This document shows, one piece after another, positions 55,568 to 64,000 of a stretch of DNA of 64,000 nt. A program made the translations under genes and the position numbers. Under the pieces are notes generated by a model. That model did not search any database. It was not told the origin of the DNA and saw only the letters and a list, made by a program, of their open reading frames with translations. The stretch covers positions 1 through 64,000 of the forward strand of contig NZ_SLZL01000014.1 in assembly GCF_004342605.1 (NCBI RefSeq). Direction: 5' to 3'. The stretch is from Caulobacter sp. BK020 (GTDB lineage Bacteria > Pseudomonadota > Alphaproteobacteria > Caulobacterales > Caulobacteraceae). Position 1 is the stretch's first letter. Each line of letters opens with the position of its first letter.

Positions 55568-56332
55568 TCAGTCCCGCGTCACCGTCATCATGTAGTTGAT
55601 GTCGACATCGGCCGAACGGCTCCAGCGGCCGGTCAGGGGGTTGTAGGCCACGCCGAACGGGCCCTGCACGGCCACCGGCTCGGCGGCCAGGAAGGCGCGC
55701 AGCTCGTCGGGCTTGAGGAACTGCTTCCAGTCGTGGGTGCCGGGCGGCACCCAGCGCAGCACGTATTCGGCGCCGATCTTGGCCAGGGCCAGGGCCTTGA
55801 GCGTGCGGTTCAGGGTGGCGACGATCATCAGGCCGCCGGGCGCGAGCAAGCGCGAGCAAGTCCGAAGAAATTGCCCCGGATCGGCCACGTGCTCGATGAC
55901 CTCCATGGTCAGCACCACGTCGAACGGTCCCGCGCCCTCGGCCAGAAGCTGTTCGGCGGTGGCCGGGCGATAGCCGATCTCCAGTCCCTGCTCGGCGGCG
56001 TGGGCGGCGGCGGTCTTGATGTTGTTCTCCGAGGCGTCGATCGCGGTGACCGTGAAGCCCAGCCGCGCCATCGGCTCGCTGAGCAGCCCGCCGCCGCAGC
56101 CGACGTCCAGCAGCCTCAGCCCCTCGAACGGCGCGCGGGCGTTGCCGTCGCGCTCGAAGCGCGCCAGGGCCTGCTCGCGGATGAAGCCCAGGCGGCAGGG
56201 ATTGAACACATGCAGCGGCGCGAACTTGCCGCGCGGGTCCCACCACTCGGCCGCGATCGCCGAGAACCGCGCCACGTCGGCGGGGTCGATGCTCCAGGAG
56301 GGCGGGGGCGGCGCTTCGGCGGGCTGGCTCAT
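55568..56332 (-). CDS. ubiG: 3-demethylubiquinone-9 / 2-polyprenyl-6-hydroxyphenol O-methyltransferase UbiG
   Basis: A 254-residue SAM methyltransferase for both O-methylation steps of ubiquinone synthesis. N-terminal [31 protein letters not shown] is a hallmark of UbiG. SAM-binding motif is [19 protein letters not shown], and the post-I acidic strand [11 protein letters not shown] is present. The C-terminal [37 protein letters not shown] is also typical. ATG at 56332 (alternative at 56341 adds three residues). Divergent from lysC. Confidence 0.96.
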   Translation of the reverse strand: MSQPAEAPPPPSWSIDPADVARFSAIAAEWWDPRGKFAPLHVFNPCRLGFIREQALARFERDGNARAPFEGLRLLDVGCGGGLLSEPMARLGFTVTAIDASENNIKTAAAHAAEQGLEIGYRPATAEQLLAEGAGPFDVVLTMEVIEHVADPGQFLRTCSRLLAPGGLMIVATLNRTLKALALAKIGAEYVLRWVPPGTHDWKQFLKPDELRAFLAAEPVAVQGPFGVAYNPLTGRWSRSADVDINYMMTVTRD

Positions 56333-56513
56333 GGGTCTCATGTAGCAACGTCCCGGCGAGCCGCGAAGGGCGCGGCGCCACACTCGGCGAAAAAGACGCG
56401 TCGCGACATTGCCGTTGCGCCGCCGCGCCGCTAGAAGACCGCGGCTTGCGCGACGGCGACGGTTCGTCCGCCCTCGGCGCAAGAATTGACCTTAGGTTTT
56501 TCAGGGGTAGGGC

Positions 56514-57761
56514 GTGTCACGTCTGGTGATGAAGTTCGGCGGCACCTCGGTGGCCGACCTGGAGCGCATCCGCCGGGTGGCGCGCCTGGTCGCGGCCGAA
56601 GTCGCCACGGGCAAGCAGGTGGCGGTGGTGGTCTCGGCCATGTCGGGCAAGACCAACGAGCTGGTGGCCTGGACCGACGGCTCGGGCCGCGCGGCGCAAG
56701 GCCTGCCGGAGTCGGACGACGAGTACGACGCCGTCGTCGCCTCGGGTGAACAGGTCACCGCCGGCCTGCTGGCCATGACCTTGCGCAACATGGGCCTGAA
56801 CGCCCGCTCGTTCCTGGGCTGGCAGGTGCCGATCCTGACCGACGACGCCCACGGCCGGGCCCGCATCGAGGAGATCCCGCCGGCCAATCTGGAGGCCTGT
56901 TTCGCGGCCGGCCAGATCGCGGTGATCGCCGGCTTCCAGGGCGTGACCCCCGACCAGCGCATCACCACCCTGGGCCGGGGCGGCTCGGACACCAGCGCCG
57001 TGGCCATCGCCGCGGCCCTGAAGGGCGACTGCGACATCTATACCGACGTCGACGGCGTCTATACGACCGACCCTCGGATCGAGAGCAAGGCCAAGCGCCT
57101 GGCCAAGATCTCCTACGAGGAAATGCTGGAAATGGCCTCGCTGGGGGCCAAGGTGCTGCAGACCCGCTCGGTCGAGATGGCCATGGCCCATCGCGTCCCG
57201 GTGCGGGTGCTGTCGAGTTTCGTCGAGCCGGGCGAAGCCCCGGGCCAAGGTACGATCGTCTGCGACGAGGAAGAAATCATGGAAAAGCGCATCGTCTCGG
57301 GCGTCGCCTATAGCCGCGACGAGGCCAAGATCACTCTGCTGGGTCTGCCCGACCATCCGGGCGTGTCCTCGCAGATCTTCGGCCGCCTGGCCGAGGCCAA
57401 CGTCAATGTCGACATGATCGTGCAGTCGCGCGCCCGCAGCGCCGACACCGCCAACATGGAGTTCACGGTCGGCAAGCGCGACGCGGTCCGCGCCGTCGAG
57501 ATCGTCCGCAAGGCCCAGGCCGAGATCGGCTTCGAGGACGTGGCGGTCAACGAGGACGTCGCCAAGGTCTCGGTGATCGGCGTGGGCATGCGCAGCCACG
57601 CCGGCGTCGCCCAGTCGATGTTCCAGGCCCTGGCCGAGAAGAACATCAACATCCAGGTCATCTCGACCTCGGAGATCAAGATCAGCGTGCTGATCGACGC
57701 GGCCTACACCGAGCTGGCGGTGCGGGCGCTGCACGCGGCGTATGGTCTGGACCAGCTGTAG
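56514..57761 (+). CDS. lysC: aspartate kinase
   Basis: A 415-residue monofunctional aspartokinase, first step to Lys, Met, Thr and diaminopimelate. Kinase motifs: [40 protein letters not shown] and [13 protein letters not shown]. Two C-terminal ACT domains (about 265-415; VNVDMIVQS and [14 protein letters not shown]) mediate feedback by lysine and/or threonine. The start is GTG at 56514 with AGGGG nearby. Order ubiG-lysC-ptsP is often kept in Caulobacter relatives (recollection, not checked). Confidence 0.97.
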   Translation: MSRLVMKFGGTSVADLERIRRVARLVAAEVATGKQVAVVVSAMSGKTNELVAWTDGSGRAAQGLPESDDEYDAVVASGEQVTAGLLAMTLRNMGLNARSFLGWQVPILTDDAHGRARIEEIPPANLEACFAAGQIAVIAGFQGVTPDQRITTLGRGGSDTSAVAIAAALKGDCDIYTDVDGVYTTDPRIESKAKRLAKISYEEMLEMASLGAKVLQTRSVEMAMAHRVPVRVLSSFVEPGEAPGQGTIVCDEEEIMEKRIVSGVAYSRDEAKITLLGLPDHPGVSSQIFGRLAEANVNVDMIVQSRARSADTANMEFTVGKRDAVRAVEIVRKAQAEIGFEDVAVNEDVAKVSVIGVGMRSHAGVAQSMFQALAEKNINIQVISTSEIKISVLIDAAYTELAVRALHAAYGLDQL

Positions 57762-57772
57762 GCTGAACAGCA

Positions 57773-57877
57773 CTGCGTCCTTCGAGGCCCGGCTTCGCCG
57801 CGCACCTCAGGATGAGGGATTCAAAGTTACGGAGCTCCTCATCCTGAGGCGCCGCGCAGCGGCCTCGAAGGACGCAG
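57773..57877. repeat. palindromic extragenic repeat, family F copy 1
   Basis: Arms CTGCGTCCTTCGAGGCCCGG and the reverse complement GGCCTCGAAGGACGCAG, with the inner pair CTCAGGATGAGG / CCTCATCCTGAGG. Begins 11 bases after the lysC stop. Second copy at 61631-61736. Related to family E (30105). Confidence 0.88.
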
Positions 57878-57946
57878 GGCGCCGCCGTTAGCGAAACGTC
57901 GCGTTCTGACGTTATGAGGGGTGCATTCGCCACTCCAGGAGCCCCC

Positions 57947-58408
57947 ATGTCGGTCTTCCATTTCGATCCCGACAAGAAGTCCGTCACCTTCGAGGGCGAG
58001 GCCGGGCTGGAGCTGCTGTACGACCTGCTGCTGCGCGCCAAGTTCGGCGACGGCTACGAGAAGCCGCTGCTGATCAGCCCGTGGCTGGCCGCGCTGCTGC
58101 GCAAGCTGGACAAGGCCCTGCCCGACGACGGCCAGTGGTTCCCCGAGCAGCCCGGCCGGCCGATCTTCGACGAGGACGACCTCCTGGCCATGGGCGACGC
58201 GGTGATCGAGGAGGGCCACACCGTCGGCTGGTGGACCATGACCGAGCCCGAGAAGCGCGCCTATCTGCGCGAGGTCATCGCCGCCCCCCATCCCCTGACC
58301 GACGCCGAGGTCGAGTTCATCGAGCGCGATATCGAAGGCGCGGTGGAGCAGGCCAAGCAGCTGGTCGAGGCGATCAGCGCGCCGCTGGCCCTGCCGGGAC
58401 ACGGCTAG
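57947..58408 (+). CDS. hypothetical cytoplasmic protein
   Basis: A 153-residue acidic protein (MSVFHFDPDKKSVTFEGEAGLELLYDLLLRAKFGDGYEKPLLISPW). It has alternating helices with many Asp/Glu/Lys and two Trp in HTVGWWTMTEPEKRAYL, and no signal peptide or membrane segment. No family recognised. ATG at 57947 follows a CCAGGAGC ribosome site. Lies between lysC (with its repeat) and the fucosidase. Confidence 0.75.
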   Translation: MSVFHFDPDKKSVTFEGEAGLELLYDLLLRAKFGDGYEKPLLISPWLAALLRKLDKALPDDGQWFPEQPGRPIFDEDDLLAMGDAVIEEGHTVGWWTMTEPEKRAYLREVIAAPHPLTDAEVEFIERDIEGAVEQAKQLVEAISAPLALPGHG

Positions 58409-58457
58409 GGGTTCCACCCGGGGGAGCGTCGGCGCGCCTTCTATTCATATGCAAAAA

Positions 58458-58472
58458 TCAATTTACCATTGA
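58458..58472. promoter_or_regulatory. AT-rich dyad TCAAT-N5-ATTGA before the fucosidase
   Basis: Five-base arms in an unusually AT-rich pocket (58441-58476). About 49 bases before the fucosidase start, so it could be part of its promoter/operator. No consensus named. Confidence 0.3.
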
Positions 58473-58520
58473 AATTCCCGCCGCGTCGCTTAGCGTGCCC
58501 GAAAAATCGGGGGGAATATC

Positions 58521-59858
58521 ATGCTGGACCGTCGCCACCTTTTGATCGGGGCCGCCGCCGCAGCCCTGGCTCCGTCGGCCCTGAACGCCCAGGTGCTGAC
58601 CGACGAACAGCGCTCGGCGCTGAAGGCCTCCAGTTCCGACCCGACCCTGGCGCCCGACCTGCTGCTGCCCGAACGGGACCTGGCGTGGTGGCGCGACGCC
58701 AAGTTCGGCGTCTTCGTCCACTGGGGCCTCTACGCCATTCCGGCCCGCGGCGAGTGGTACATGAACAATGAAAAGGTCTCGCCGGAGGCCTACGCCAAGC
58801 TCGCCGCGGAGTTCAATCCCCACCACTATGACCCGGTCAGCTGGGCCAAGCTGGCGAAGACGGCCGGCGCCCGCTACATGGTGCTGACGGCGCGCCACCA
58901 CGACGGCTTTGCGCTGTGGAACAGCCCGGCCAGCTACGGCCATTTCGACGCGATGCATTCGGCCGCGCATCGCGACCTCGTTGCGCCCTTCGTGAGCGCC
59001 GTCCGCGGGCAGGGACTTCGCGTCGGGCTCTACTATTCGCCGCTCGACTGGCGCTTCCCCGCCTATTTCCACCCCAAGGAGCTGCCGGAGAACGCCGCGC
59101 TGTTCAAGCGCCAGACCTATGCCCAGGTCGAGGAGCTGATGCGCCGCTACGGCCGCATCGACATCCTGTGGTGGGACGGCGGCTGGCTGGCGCACAGGGG
59201 CACGGACGCCGACGCAGCGTGGTTCTGGGAGCCGGACAAGCTGAACAGCATGGTGCGCCGATATCAGCCCAAGATCGTCATCAACCCGCGTTCGGGATGG
59301 CAGGGCGACAACGACGTCGAGGAAGGCGGCGCGCCGATCAAGGGGCCGATCCGCGCCCGCCCATGGGAAAAGACGTTCAGCATCAATAACGGCGCCTGGG
59401 GCTACACCCCCGAAGACAGCGTCCTGAGCACCGACCAGGTCGTGCGCCACCTGGTCGACGCCATCGTGCGCAACGGCAATGTCCTGGCCAATGTCGGTCC
59501 GGACCGGGAGGGGGTCATTCCGCCGAAGCAGACCGAAACGCTGAAAGGCGTCGGGCTCTGGCTGAAACGCCACGGCCGGGCCGTCTACGGCACGCGCCCG
59601 GGACCGCTGCAGCCCGTCGACGGCGTCTACGGCATGACCACCGCCGGCGACAGCGCCTTCGTCCATATCGTCGGCTGGCCCGCGGACGCGCTGTCGCTGC
59701 CGCCGCTGCCCAGGACGGTGGTGAGCGCCCGGAACCTGTCGGGCGAGGTCGTCAACTGGACCGCCGACGCCAAGGGCCACACCCTGTCCGTGCCGCCGTC
59801 GTCGCGCGGATCGGCCGTCACGGTGATCGAGCTGCGACTGGCGCCGGCCGCGACCTAG
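58521..59858 (+). CDS. GH29 alpha-L-fucosidase, exported
   Basis: A 445-residue retaining fucosidase. The N-terminus has a twin-arginine-like start MLDRRHLLIGAAAAALAPSALNA, so probably exported. The GH29 core is WWRDAKFGVFVHWGLYAIPARGEWYM, VLTARHHDGFALWNS, and the nucleophile Asp in IDILWWDGGWL. The acid/base Glu is not certain by eye. It releases terminal fucose from glycans. ATG at 58521 preceded by GGGGG. A short hairpin follows at 59869-59892. Confidence 0.93.
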   Translation: MLDRRHLLIGAAAAALAPSALNAQVLTDEQRSALKASSSDPTLAPDLLLPERDLAWWRDAKFGVFVHWGLYAIPARGEWYMNNEKVSPEAYAKLAAEFNPHHYDPVSWAKLAKTAGARYMVLTARHHDGFALWNSPASYGHFDAMHSAAHRDLVAPFVSAVRGQGLRVGLYYSPLDWRFPAYFHPKELPENAALFKRQTYAQVEELMRRYGRIDILWWDGGWLAHRGTDADAAWFWEPDKLNSMVRRYQPKIVINPRSGWQGDNDVEEGGAPIKGPIRARPWEKTFSINNGAWGYTPEDSVLSTDQVVRHLVDAIVRNGNVLANVGPDREGVIPPKQTETLKGVGLWLKRHGRAVYGTRPGPLQPVDGVYGMTTAGDSAFVHIVGWPADALSLPPLPRTVVSARNLSGEVVNWTADAKGHTLSVPPSSRGSAVTVIELRLAPAAT

Positions 59859-59868
59859 AGAAAATTTC

Positions 59869-59892
59869 CGGCCCGATGTCGAAATCGGGCCG
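59869..59892 (+). terminator. possible terminator hairpin after the fucosidase
   Basis: Stem CGGCCCGAT / ATCGGGCCG around GTCGAA. Strong 9-base stem 10 bases after the stop codon, but no T-run follows, so weak termination or merely a 3'-end structure. Confidence 0.4.
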
Positions 59893-59946
59893 CCTGGCGC
59901 GACTTCTCCTCGAAGGCCCCGCGGGGGCCTCGTCACGAGGAGCAGG

Positions 59947-60603
59947 ATGATGATCACGATCAGTGCTTTCCGCTGGGTTCCGCCGTTCGCCCAGGGGCTG
60001 GTGCGCGACCTTCGCGTGCGTTGGGCCCTGGAGGAGGCCGGAATCCCGTACCGGACCCGCCTGCTGGAGCAGGGTGAGCAGGGGACGGCCGCCTATCGCG
60101 AGATGCAGCCGTTCGGCCAGGCGCCCTACCTGCAGGACGGCGACTTCGTGATGTTCGAGAGCGGGGCCATCGTGCTGCACATCGCCGACCGCTCGCCCGC
60201 CCTGGCGCCGTCCGGCCCGCAGGCGCGGCTGCGCATGCACACCTGGCTGATCGCCGCGCTCAACTCGGTCGAGCCGGCCATCCAGAACCTGACCGCCATC
60301 GACCTGTTCCACGCCGACGAGGCCTGGGCCAAGGCGCGCCGGCCGGGCGCCGAGGCCTTCGCGATCTCACGGCTGGAGAGCCTGGCCGGCTGGCTGGCCG
60401 GTCGCGAATACCTGTCGGACGACCGGTTCACCGCCGCCGACCTGATGATGACCACCGTGCTGCGCTTCCCGCGCCAGACCGACCTGGTGACCTCCAACCC
60501 GGTGCTGGACGCCTATGTCCGCCGATGCGAGGCGCGCCCCGCCTTCCAGCGAGCCCTGGCGGCCCAGATGGCGACCTTCCAGGAAGCGGAAGAGGCGGCC
60601 TGA
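59947..60603 (+). CDS. glutathione S-transferase family protein
   Basis: A 218-residue GST-like protein. N-terminal thioredoxin domain: VRWALEEAGIPYRTRLLE, EMQPFGQAPYLQDGDFVMFESGAIVLHIADR (glutathione-contacting cis-Pro and E-S-G). Helical C-terminal domain with SDDRFTAADLMMTTVLRF. An ATG lies at 59947 and a second at 59950. Substrate unknown. Different subgroup from the GST at 30800. Confidence 0.9.
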   Translation: MMITISAFRWVPPFAQGLVRDLRVRWALEEAGIPYRTRLLEQGEQGTAAYREMQPFGQAPYLQDGDFVMFESGAIVLHIADRSPALAPSGPQARLRMHTWLIAALNSVEPAIQNLTAIDLFHADEAWAKARRPGAEAFAISRLESLAGWLAGREYLSDDRFTAADLMMTTVLRFPRQTDLVTSNPVLDAYVRRCEARPAFQRALAAQMATFQEAEEAA

Positions 60604-60680
60604 GTTCAATCCGGCCGAAACGAGAGGGCTCCGGGCGCTTTCGCCAAGCGTCCCGGAGCGTGGTCTGCTAACTCCCGGGC

Positions 60681-61625
60681 ATGGACCATAGACAGCGCCT
60701 GGCGATCGGACTTCTCTGCGGCCTCGTCGCCGGGGCCTTCTGGGGCGGGGTGTTCCTGGCGCCCAAGTTGCTGCACGCCTTCACGCCGCTGCAGATGACC
60801 GCCGGGCGCTACCTCTGCTACGGCCTGGCCTCGGCGGTGCTGCTGGCCCCCAGCGCGCGCGGCGTGCTGGCGCGCCTGACCCTGGCCGACTGGCGCGATC
60901 TGGCGGGCCTGAGCCTGCTGGGCAACATCGTCTACTATGTGGGCCTGGCGGTGTCGGTTCAGATCGCCGGCGTCGCCCCGGCCTCGCTGATCATCGGCCT
61001 CCTGCCCGTGACCATCACCCTGATCGGGGCCAAACCAGGGGAAGGCGTGGCCCTGCGCCGGCTGGCCGCGCCGCTGCTGCTGGTCGCGATCGGGGTGGCC
61101 TGCATCAATGTCGCCGCCTTCCAGACCGCCCGCGAGGTCGGGGTCGGACGGCTGGTCCTGGGCTTGCTGGCGGCGGTCGGGGCGCTGGCGGTGTGGACCG
61201 CCTACGCCGTCTGGAACGCCCGGCGCCTGGCCGCCACCCCGCGCTTCAACAGCCACGAATGGTCGCTGCTGACCGGCGTGGTCACCGGCCTTCTGTCGCT
61301 GCTGCTGGTGATCCCCGCCTTCCTGGGCGGCGCGTCGCACGCCCCGGCGGGCTGGACCCTGTTCTGGGGCGTCAGCCTGGCGGTGGCGCTGGGGGCCTCG
61401 GTGATCGGCAACGGCCTGTGGAACGCCGCCAGCCGGCTCCTGCCGCTCAGCCTGTCGGGCCAGCTGATCGTCTTCGAGACCCTGTTCGCCCTGCTGTACG
61501 GCTTTCTGCACGACGCCCGCTGGCCGCTGCCGCTGGAGGCCGCCGCCATCGTCCTGATGCTGGCGGGGGTGCTGTGGTCGGTGCATCTGCATCGGCCGGA
61601 GGCCGAGGCTCATCCGGCGGAATAG
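60681..61625 (+). CDS. EamA/DMT-family transporter
   Basis: A 314-residue, about ten-helix permease of the drug/metabolite transporter superfamily with two EamA repeats. Visible: WGGVFLAPKLLHAFTPLQMTAGRYLCYG in the first and LLPLSLSGQLIVFETLFALLYGFL in the second. ATG at 60681. Function (metabolite export) inferred from family. Followed by the family F repeat. Confidence 0.88.
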   Translation: MDHRQRLAIGLLCGLVAGAFWGGVFLAPKLLHAFTPLQMTAGRYLCYGLASAVLLAPSARGVLARLTLADWRDLAGLSLLGNIVYYVGLAVSVQIAGVAPASLIIGLLPVTITLIGAKPGEGVALRRLAAPLLLVAIGVACINVAAFQTAREVGVGRLVLGLLAAVGALAVWTAYAVWNARRLAATPRFNSHEWSLLTGVVTGLLSLLLVIPAFLGGASHAPAGWTLFWGVSLAVALGASVIGNGLWNAASRLLPLSLSGQLIVFETLFALLYGFLHDARWPLPLEAAAIVLMLAGVLWSVHLHRPEAEAHPAE

Positions 61626-61630
61626 GGGCC

Positions 61631-61736
61631 GTGCGTCCTTCGAGGCCCGCTGCGCGGGCGCCTCAGGATGAGGAGCGTTGTTGCTGATTTCCTCATCCTG
61701 AGGTGCGAGGCGCAGCCGAGCCTCGAAGGACGCACG
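61631..61736. repeat. palindromic extragenic repeat, family F copy 2
   Basis: Arms GTGCGTCCTTCGAGGCCCGC and CCTCGAAGGACGCAC, inner CTCAGGATGAGG / CCTCATCCTGAGG. Begins 6 bases after the EamA transporter stop. Matches 57773-57877 in the arms but not in the spacer. Confidence 0.88.
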
Positions 61737-61865
61737 ACCGTCCCGCGAACATGACCGCAACCTGAACATCGCCGTTCAGATCGGGTTCAAGGCGAATTTG
61801 CGACAAAGGCCCCAACAGCGCCGCACCGGACTTCTTCCGGCCTGACGCTCTCAAGGAGCTACGCC

Positions 61866-62309
61866 ATGAAGACCTTTGGTCAGTTCACCAGGATCGCCGT
61901 CGCCGCGGCCGTGACCGGCGCCCTGGTCCTGCCCGCCTCGGCCGCCTTCGCCGGCGACCGCAGCAACAAGACCGAACGCGCCATCCTCGGCGCCGTGATC
62001 GGCGGCATCGCCGGCGCGGCCCTGTCGGACGGCGACAAGGGCGGCATCGCCATCGGCGCCGTCGCCGGCGCCGCCCTGGGCGCCTCGACCGGCCACGGCG
62101 ACCGCTACGACCGCGACCACCGCCGCTATTCCAGCGGCTATCGCGACAGCCGCTACGGCTATGGGTCCAGCTACAACAGCGGCTACGGCTACAACAGCGG
62201 CTACGGCCGTTCCTACGGCGACCGCTACGACCGCGACCGCCGCTACGACACCGGCTACCGCCATGACGGCGGCCAGTACGGAAACGGCTATTACGGCCAG
62301 CGCCGCTAA
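61866..62309 (+). CDS. secreted glycine-zipper and Tyr-rich protein
   Basis: A 147-residue envelope protein. Signal peptide MKTFGQFTRIAVAAAVTGALVLPASAAFA. Glycine zipper AILGAVIGGIAGAALSDGDKGGIAIGAVAGAALG (about 39-72). The second half is Tyr/Gly/Arg/Ser-rich with near-repeats (YNSGYGYNSGYGRSYGDRYDRDRRY). Resembles 53708-54745 in composition but with the zipper before the Tyr-rich part. ATG at 61866 with AAGGAG. Ends in a strong terminator. Confidence 0.88.
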   Translation: MKTFGQFTRIAVAAAVTGALVLPASAAFAGDRSNKTERAILGAVIGGIAGAALSDGDKGGIAIGAVAGAALGASTGHGDRYDRDHRRYSSGYRDSRYGYGSSYNSGYGYNSGYGRSYGDRYDRDRRYDTGYRHDGGQYGNGYYGQRR

Positions 62310-62345
62310 CAGCCTCCCCTGACCGCCTTCGGGCCTGGGCGATCC

Positions 62346-62376
62346 GGCGCCGTCCCTTCGGGGGCGGCGCCTTTTT
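62346..62376 (+). terminator. Rho-independent terminator
   Basis: An 11-base stem (GGCGCCGTCCC / GGGGCGGCGCC, one T-G wobble) with a TTCG tetraloop (62357-62360), followed by T5 at 62372-62376. Terminates the glycine-zipper gene before ptsP. Confidence 0.93.
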
Positions 62377-62525
62377 CGTGCGCGAACCACGATTTGAGCG
62401 CGAGCGGTCGCTGTGCGGCGCGCGAAATCTGCTATAGCCCGGCTAAGGGCGATGCGGCTTCTTAACCTTCGACGCGTTCTGTCGGGACCAGCCGTATCGG
62501 ACCATTGGGGAGTGCGCGCTTAGAC

Positions 62526-64000
62526 ATGGCGGCGTCCGGGATCGCTGTTCGGGGACCACGCAGCCTGCTTCGGCAGATTCGCGAGGCCATGGCCGGGGGC
62601 GGACCCGCCCAGGCCAAGCTCGACATGGTGGTGCGCACCATCGCCATCTCGATGGTCGCCGAGGTCTGCTCGATCTATCTGCGCCGCGCCTCGGGCGACC
62701 TGGAGTTGTTCGCCACCGAAGGCCTGTCGCGCGACGCCGTCCACGTCACCCGGATGAAGCCCGGCGAAGGCCTGGTCGGCGAGACCATGCGCCTGGGCCG
62801 GCCGCTGAACCTGTCCGACGCCGCCAGCCATCCTCAGTTCTCGTACCGCCCGGAAACCGGCGAAGACCCCTATCACGCCTTCCTGGCCGTGCCGTTGCTG
62901 CGCGGCGGCCGCACGATCGGCGTGCTGGTCGTCCAGAACCGCACCGAGCGGGTCTATGACGAGGAGGAGGTCGAGGACCTGCAGATCATCGCCATGGTGC
63001 TGGCCGAGATGGTCAGTTCCGGCGAACTGCTGGGCCAGGGCGAGCTCAAGGACGTCGACATCGCGCCGCACAAGCCCGAGCGGCTGAAGGGCGCGCGCTT
63101 CGCCGAGGGTCTGGCCTACGGCGTGGCCGTGCTGCACGAGCAGCCGGTGGCCCCCGAGCAGCTGCTGTCCGACGACGCCCTGGCCGAGGAGGCCCGGCTG
63201 AAATGGGCCATCGAGGCGCTGCAGACCCAGATCGACGAGATGCTGGAGGGCCAGCACGGCCTGGTCGGCGCCTCGTACGAGGTGCTCGAGACTTACCGGA
63301 TGTTCGCCCACGACCGGGGCTGGAACCGGTCGCTGCAGGAGGCCGTGCGCTCGGGCCTGACCGCCGAGGCCGCGGTCGAGCGCGTGCGATCCGAGCATCG
63401 CGCCCGGCTGGGCCAGGCCCGCGATCCCTATCTGCGCGAGCGGCTGCACGACCTGGAAGACCTGAACGACCGGCTGCTGCGCCACCTGGCCGGCGACGTC
63501 CACGCCGTGCGGGTGCTGCCCGAGGACGCGATCCTGATCGCCCGGAACCTGGGTCCCGCCGACCTGCTGGAATACGACCGCACCAAGCTCAAGGGCATCC
63601 TGCTGGAGGAAGGCTCGGCCGCCAGCCACGCCGGCATCGTCGCCCGGGCCCTGGACATCCCCTGCGTCGGCCGCCTGGCCGGCCTGCGCGACCGGGTCAG
63701 CGAGGGCGATCCGGTGGTGGTCGACGCCGAGACCGCCGAGGCCTGGCTGCGGCCGCGCGCCGACGTGATCAAGGCGCTGCGGGCCCGGATGGAGGTCCGC
63801 GCCCAGCGCAAGGCCGAGTTCGCGCGTATCAGAGATACGCCAGCGGTCACGAAAGACGGCGACAAGGTCACCCTGCTGATGAACGCCGGCCTGGCCGTCG
63901 ACCTGGACATCCTGGGCGAGACCGGGGCCGAGGGCATCGGCCTGTTCCGCACCGAGTTCCAGTTCATGGTCGCCGAGGAGATGCCCCGGCTGGAGGCCCA
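62526..64000 (+). CDS. ptsP: phosphoenolpyruvate-protein phosphotransferase PtsP (EI-Ntr), partial
   Basis: Only the first 491 codons are in the window; the 3' end is cut. An N-terminal GAF domain (about 20-165; RTIAISMVAEVCSIYLRRASGDLELFATEGL and FLAVPLLRGGRTIGVLVVQNR) identifies the nitrogen-type EI rather than sugar EI. The phosphohistidine is in EEGSAASHAGIVARALDIP. The PEP-utilising TIM barrel starts at LLMNAGLAVDLDILGETGAEGIGLFRTEFQFM. It feeds phosphate from PEP to NPr and EIIA-Ntr; in Caulobacter it is reported to link nitrogen to (p)ppGpp. ATG at 62526. Confidence 0.95.
   Translation, partial: MAASGIAVRGPRSLLRQIREAMAGGGPAQAKLDMVVRTIAISMVAEVCSIYLRRASGDLELFATEGLSRDAVHVTRMKPGEGLVGETMRLGRPLNLSDAASHPQFSYRPETGEDPYHAFLAVPLLRGGRTIGVLVVQNRTERVYDEEEVEDLQIIAMVLAEMVSSGELLGQGELKDVDIAPHKPERLKGARFAEGLAYGVAVLHEQPVAPEQLLSDDALAEEARLKWAIEALQTQIDEMLEGQHGLVGASYEVLETYRMFAHDRGWNRSLQEAVRSGLTAEAAVERVRSEHRARLGQARDPYLRERLHDLEDLNDRLLRHLAGDVHAVRVLPEDAILIARNLGPADLLEYDRTKLKGILLEEGSAASHAGIVARALDIPCVGRLAGLRDRVSEGDPVVVDAETAEAWLRPRADVIKALRARMEVRAQRKAEFARIRDTPAVTKDGDKVTLLMNAGLAVDLDILGETGAEGIGLFRTEFQFMVAEEMPRLEA

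Overview
The window is high-GC, densely packed chromosomal DNA of an alphaproteobacterium. The gene set (TonB-dependent receptors with plug and barrel, an HWE-type sensor kinase with a single-domain response regulator, GGDEF-EAL signalling, PTS-Ntr PtsP, plant-polymer hydrolases, RcnB and glycine-zipper envelope proteins) looks most like Caulobacter or a close relative. The assignment is by recognition, not by a database search. No rRNA, tRNA or CRISPR array was seen.

Layout. 1-3.7 kb: the 3' tail of an IS630-type transposase, two tandem dienelactone hydrolases, an L,D-transpeptidase pair and ychF. 3.7-6.2 kb: the main accessory stretch. It holds palindromic repeats, a gene-free segment rich in nested hairpins (possible ncRNA), a DUF2188 gene, and a low-GC TIR-domain gene that carries a +1 frameshift and abuts cobS. 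6.2-10.2 kb: cobS, rcnB-like, PAP2 phosphatase, J-domain protein, BolA, cytidine deaminase. 10.2-23.5 kb: a secreted S9 peptidase, a TonB receptor, a response regulator/histidine kinase pair, a CorC-type protein, and a second TonB receptor followed by a phytase-like histidine acid phosphatase. 23.6-28 kb: aroK-aroB, an Ala-rich secreted protein and xerD. 28-38.5 kb: small metabolic and regulatory genes (PhnA-like, VOC, aminotransferase, Lrp, GST, LysR/aldo-keto reductase, MscS, CitE-type lyase, OsmC, accA, AhpD-like). 38.7-41 kb: a CBS-PAS-GGDEF-EAL gene broken exactly at its GGDEF motif by a G7 tract. 41.3-50 kb: secA, a DEAD-box helicase, PRC-barrel, a hexuronate-type MFS transporter with GH43 xylosidase, mutT. 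49.9-53.2 kb: SAM methyltransferase, comF, grxC, nitrilase, DUF1178. 53.2-58.4 kb: two glycine-zipper envelope proteins, vapBC, ubiG, lysC, an unknown. 58.5-64 kb: a GH29 fucosidase, GST, EamA transporter, a third glycine-zipper protein and ptsP, cut by the window end.

Working together. Two likely nutrient modules are TonB receptor plus phytase (phosphorus scavenging) and MFS plus GH43 (xylan/uronate use), with fucosidase nearby. aroK/aroB overlap and so do grxC/nitrilase. Several families of palindromic extragenic repeats lie between genes, mostly just after stop codons. One family shows compensatory base changes in its stem, which points to an RNA hairpin. Two genes (TIR and GGDEF-EAL) are each broken by one extra base in a homopolymer, so an assembly error must be excluded before calling them pseudogenes.
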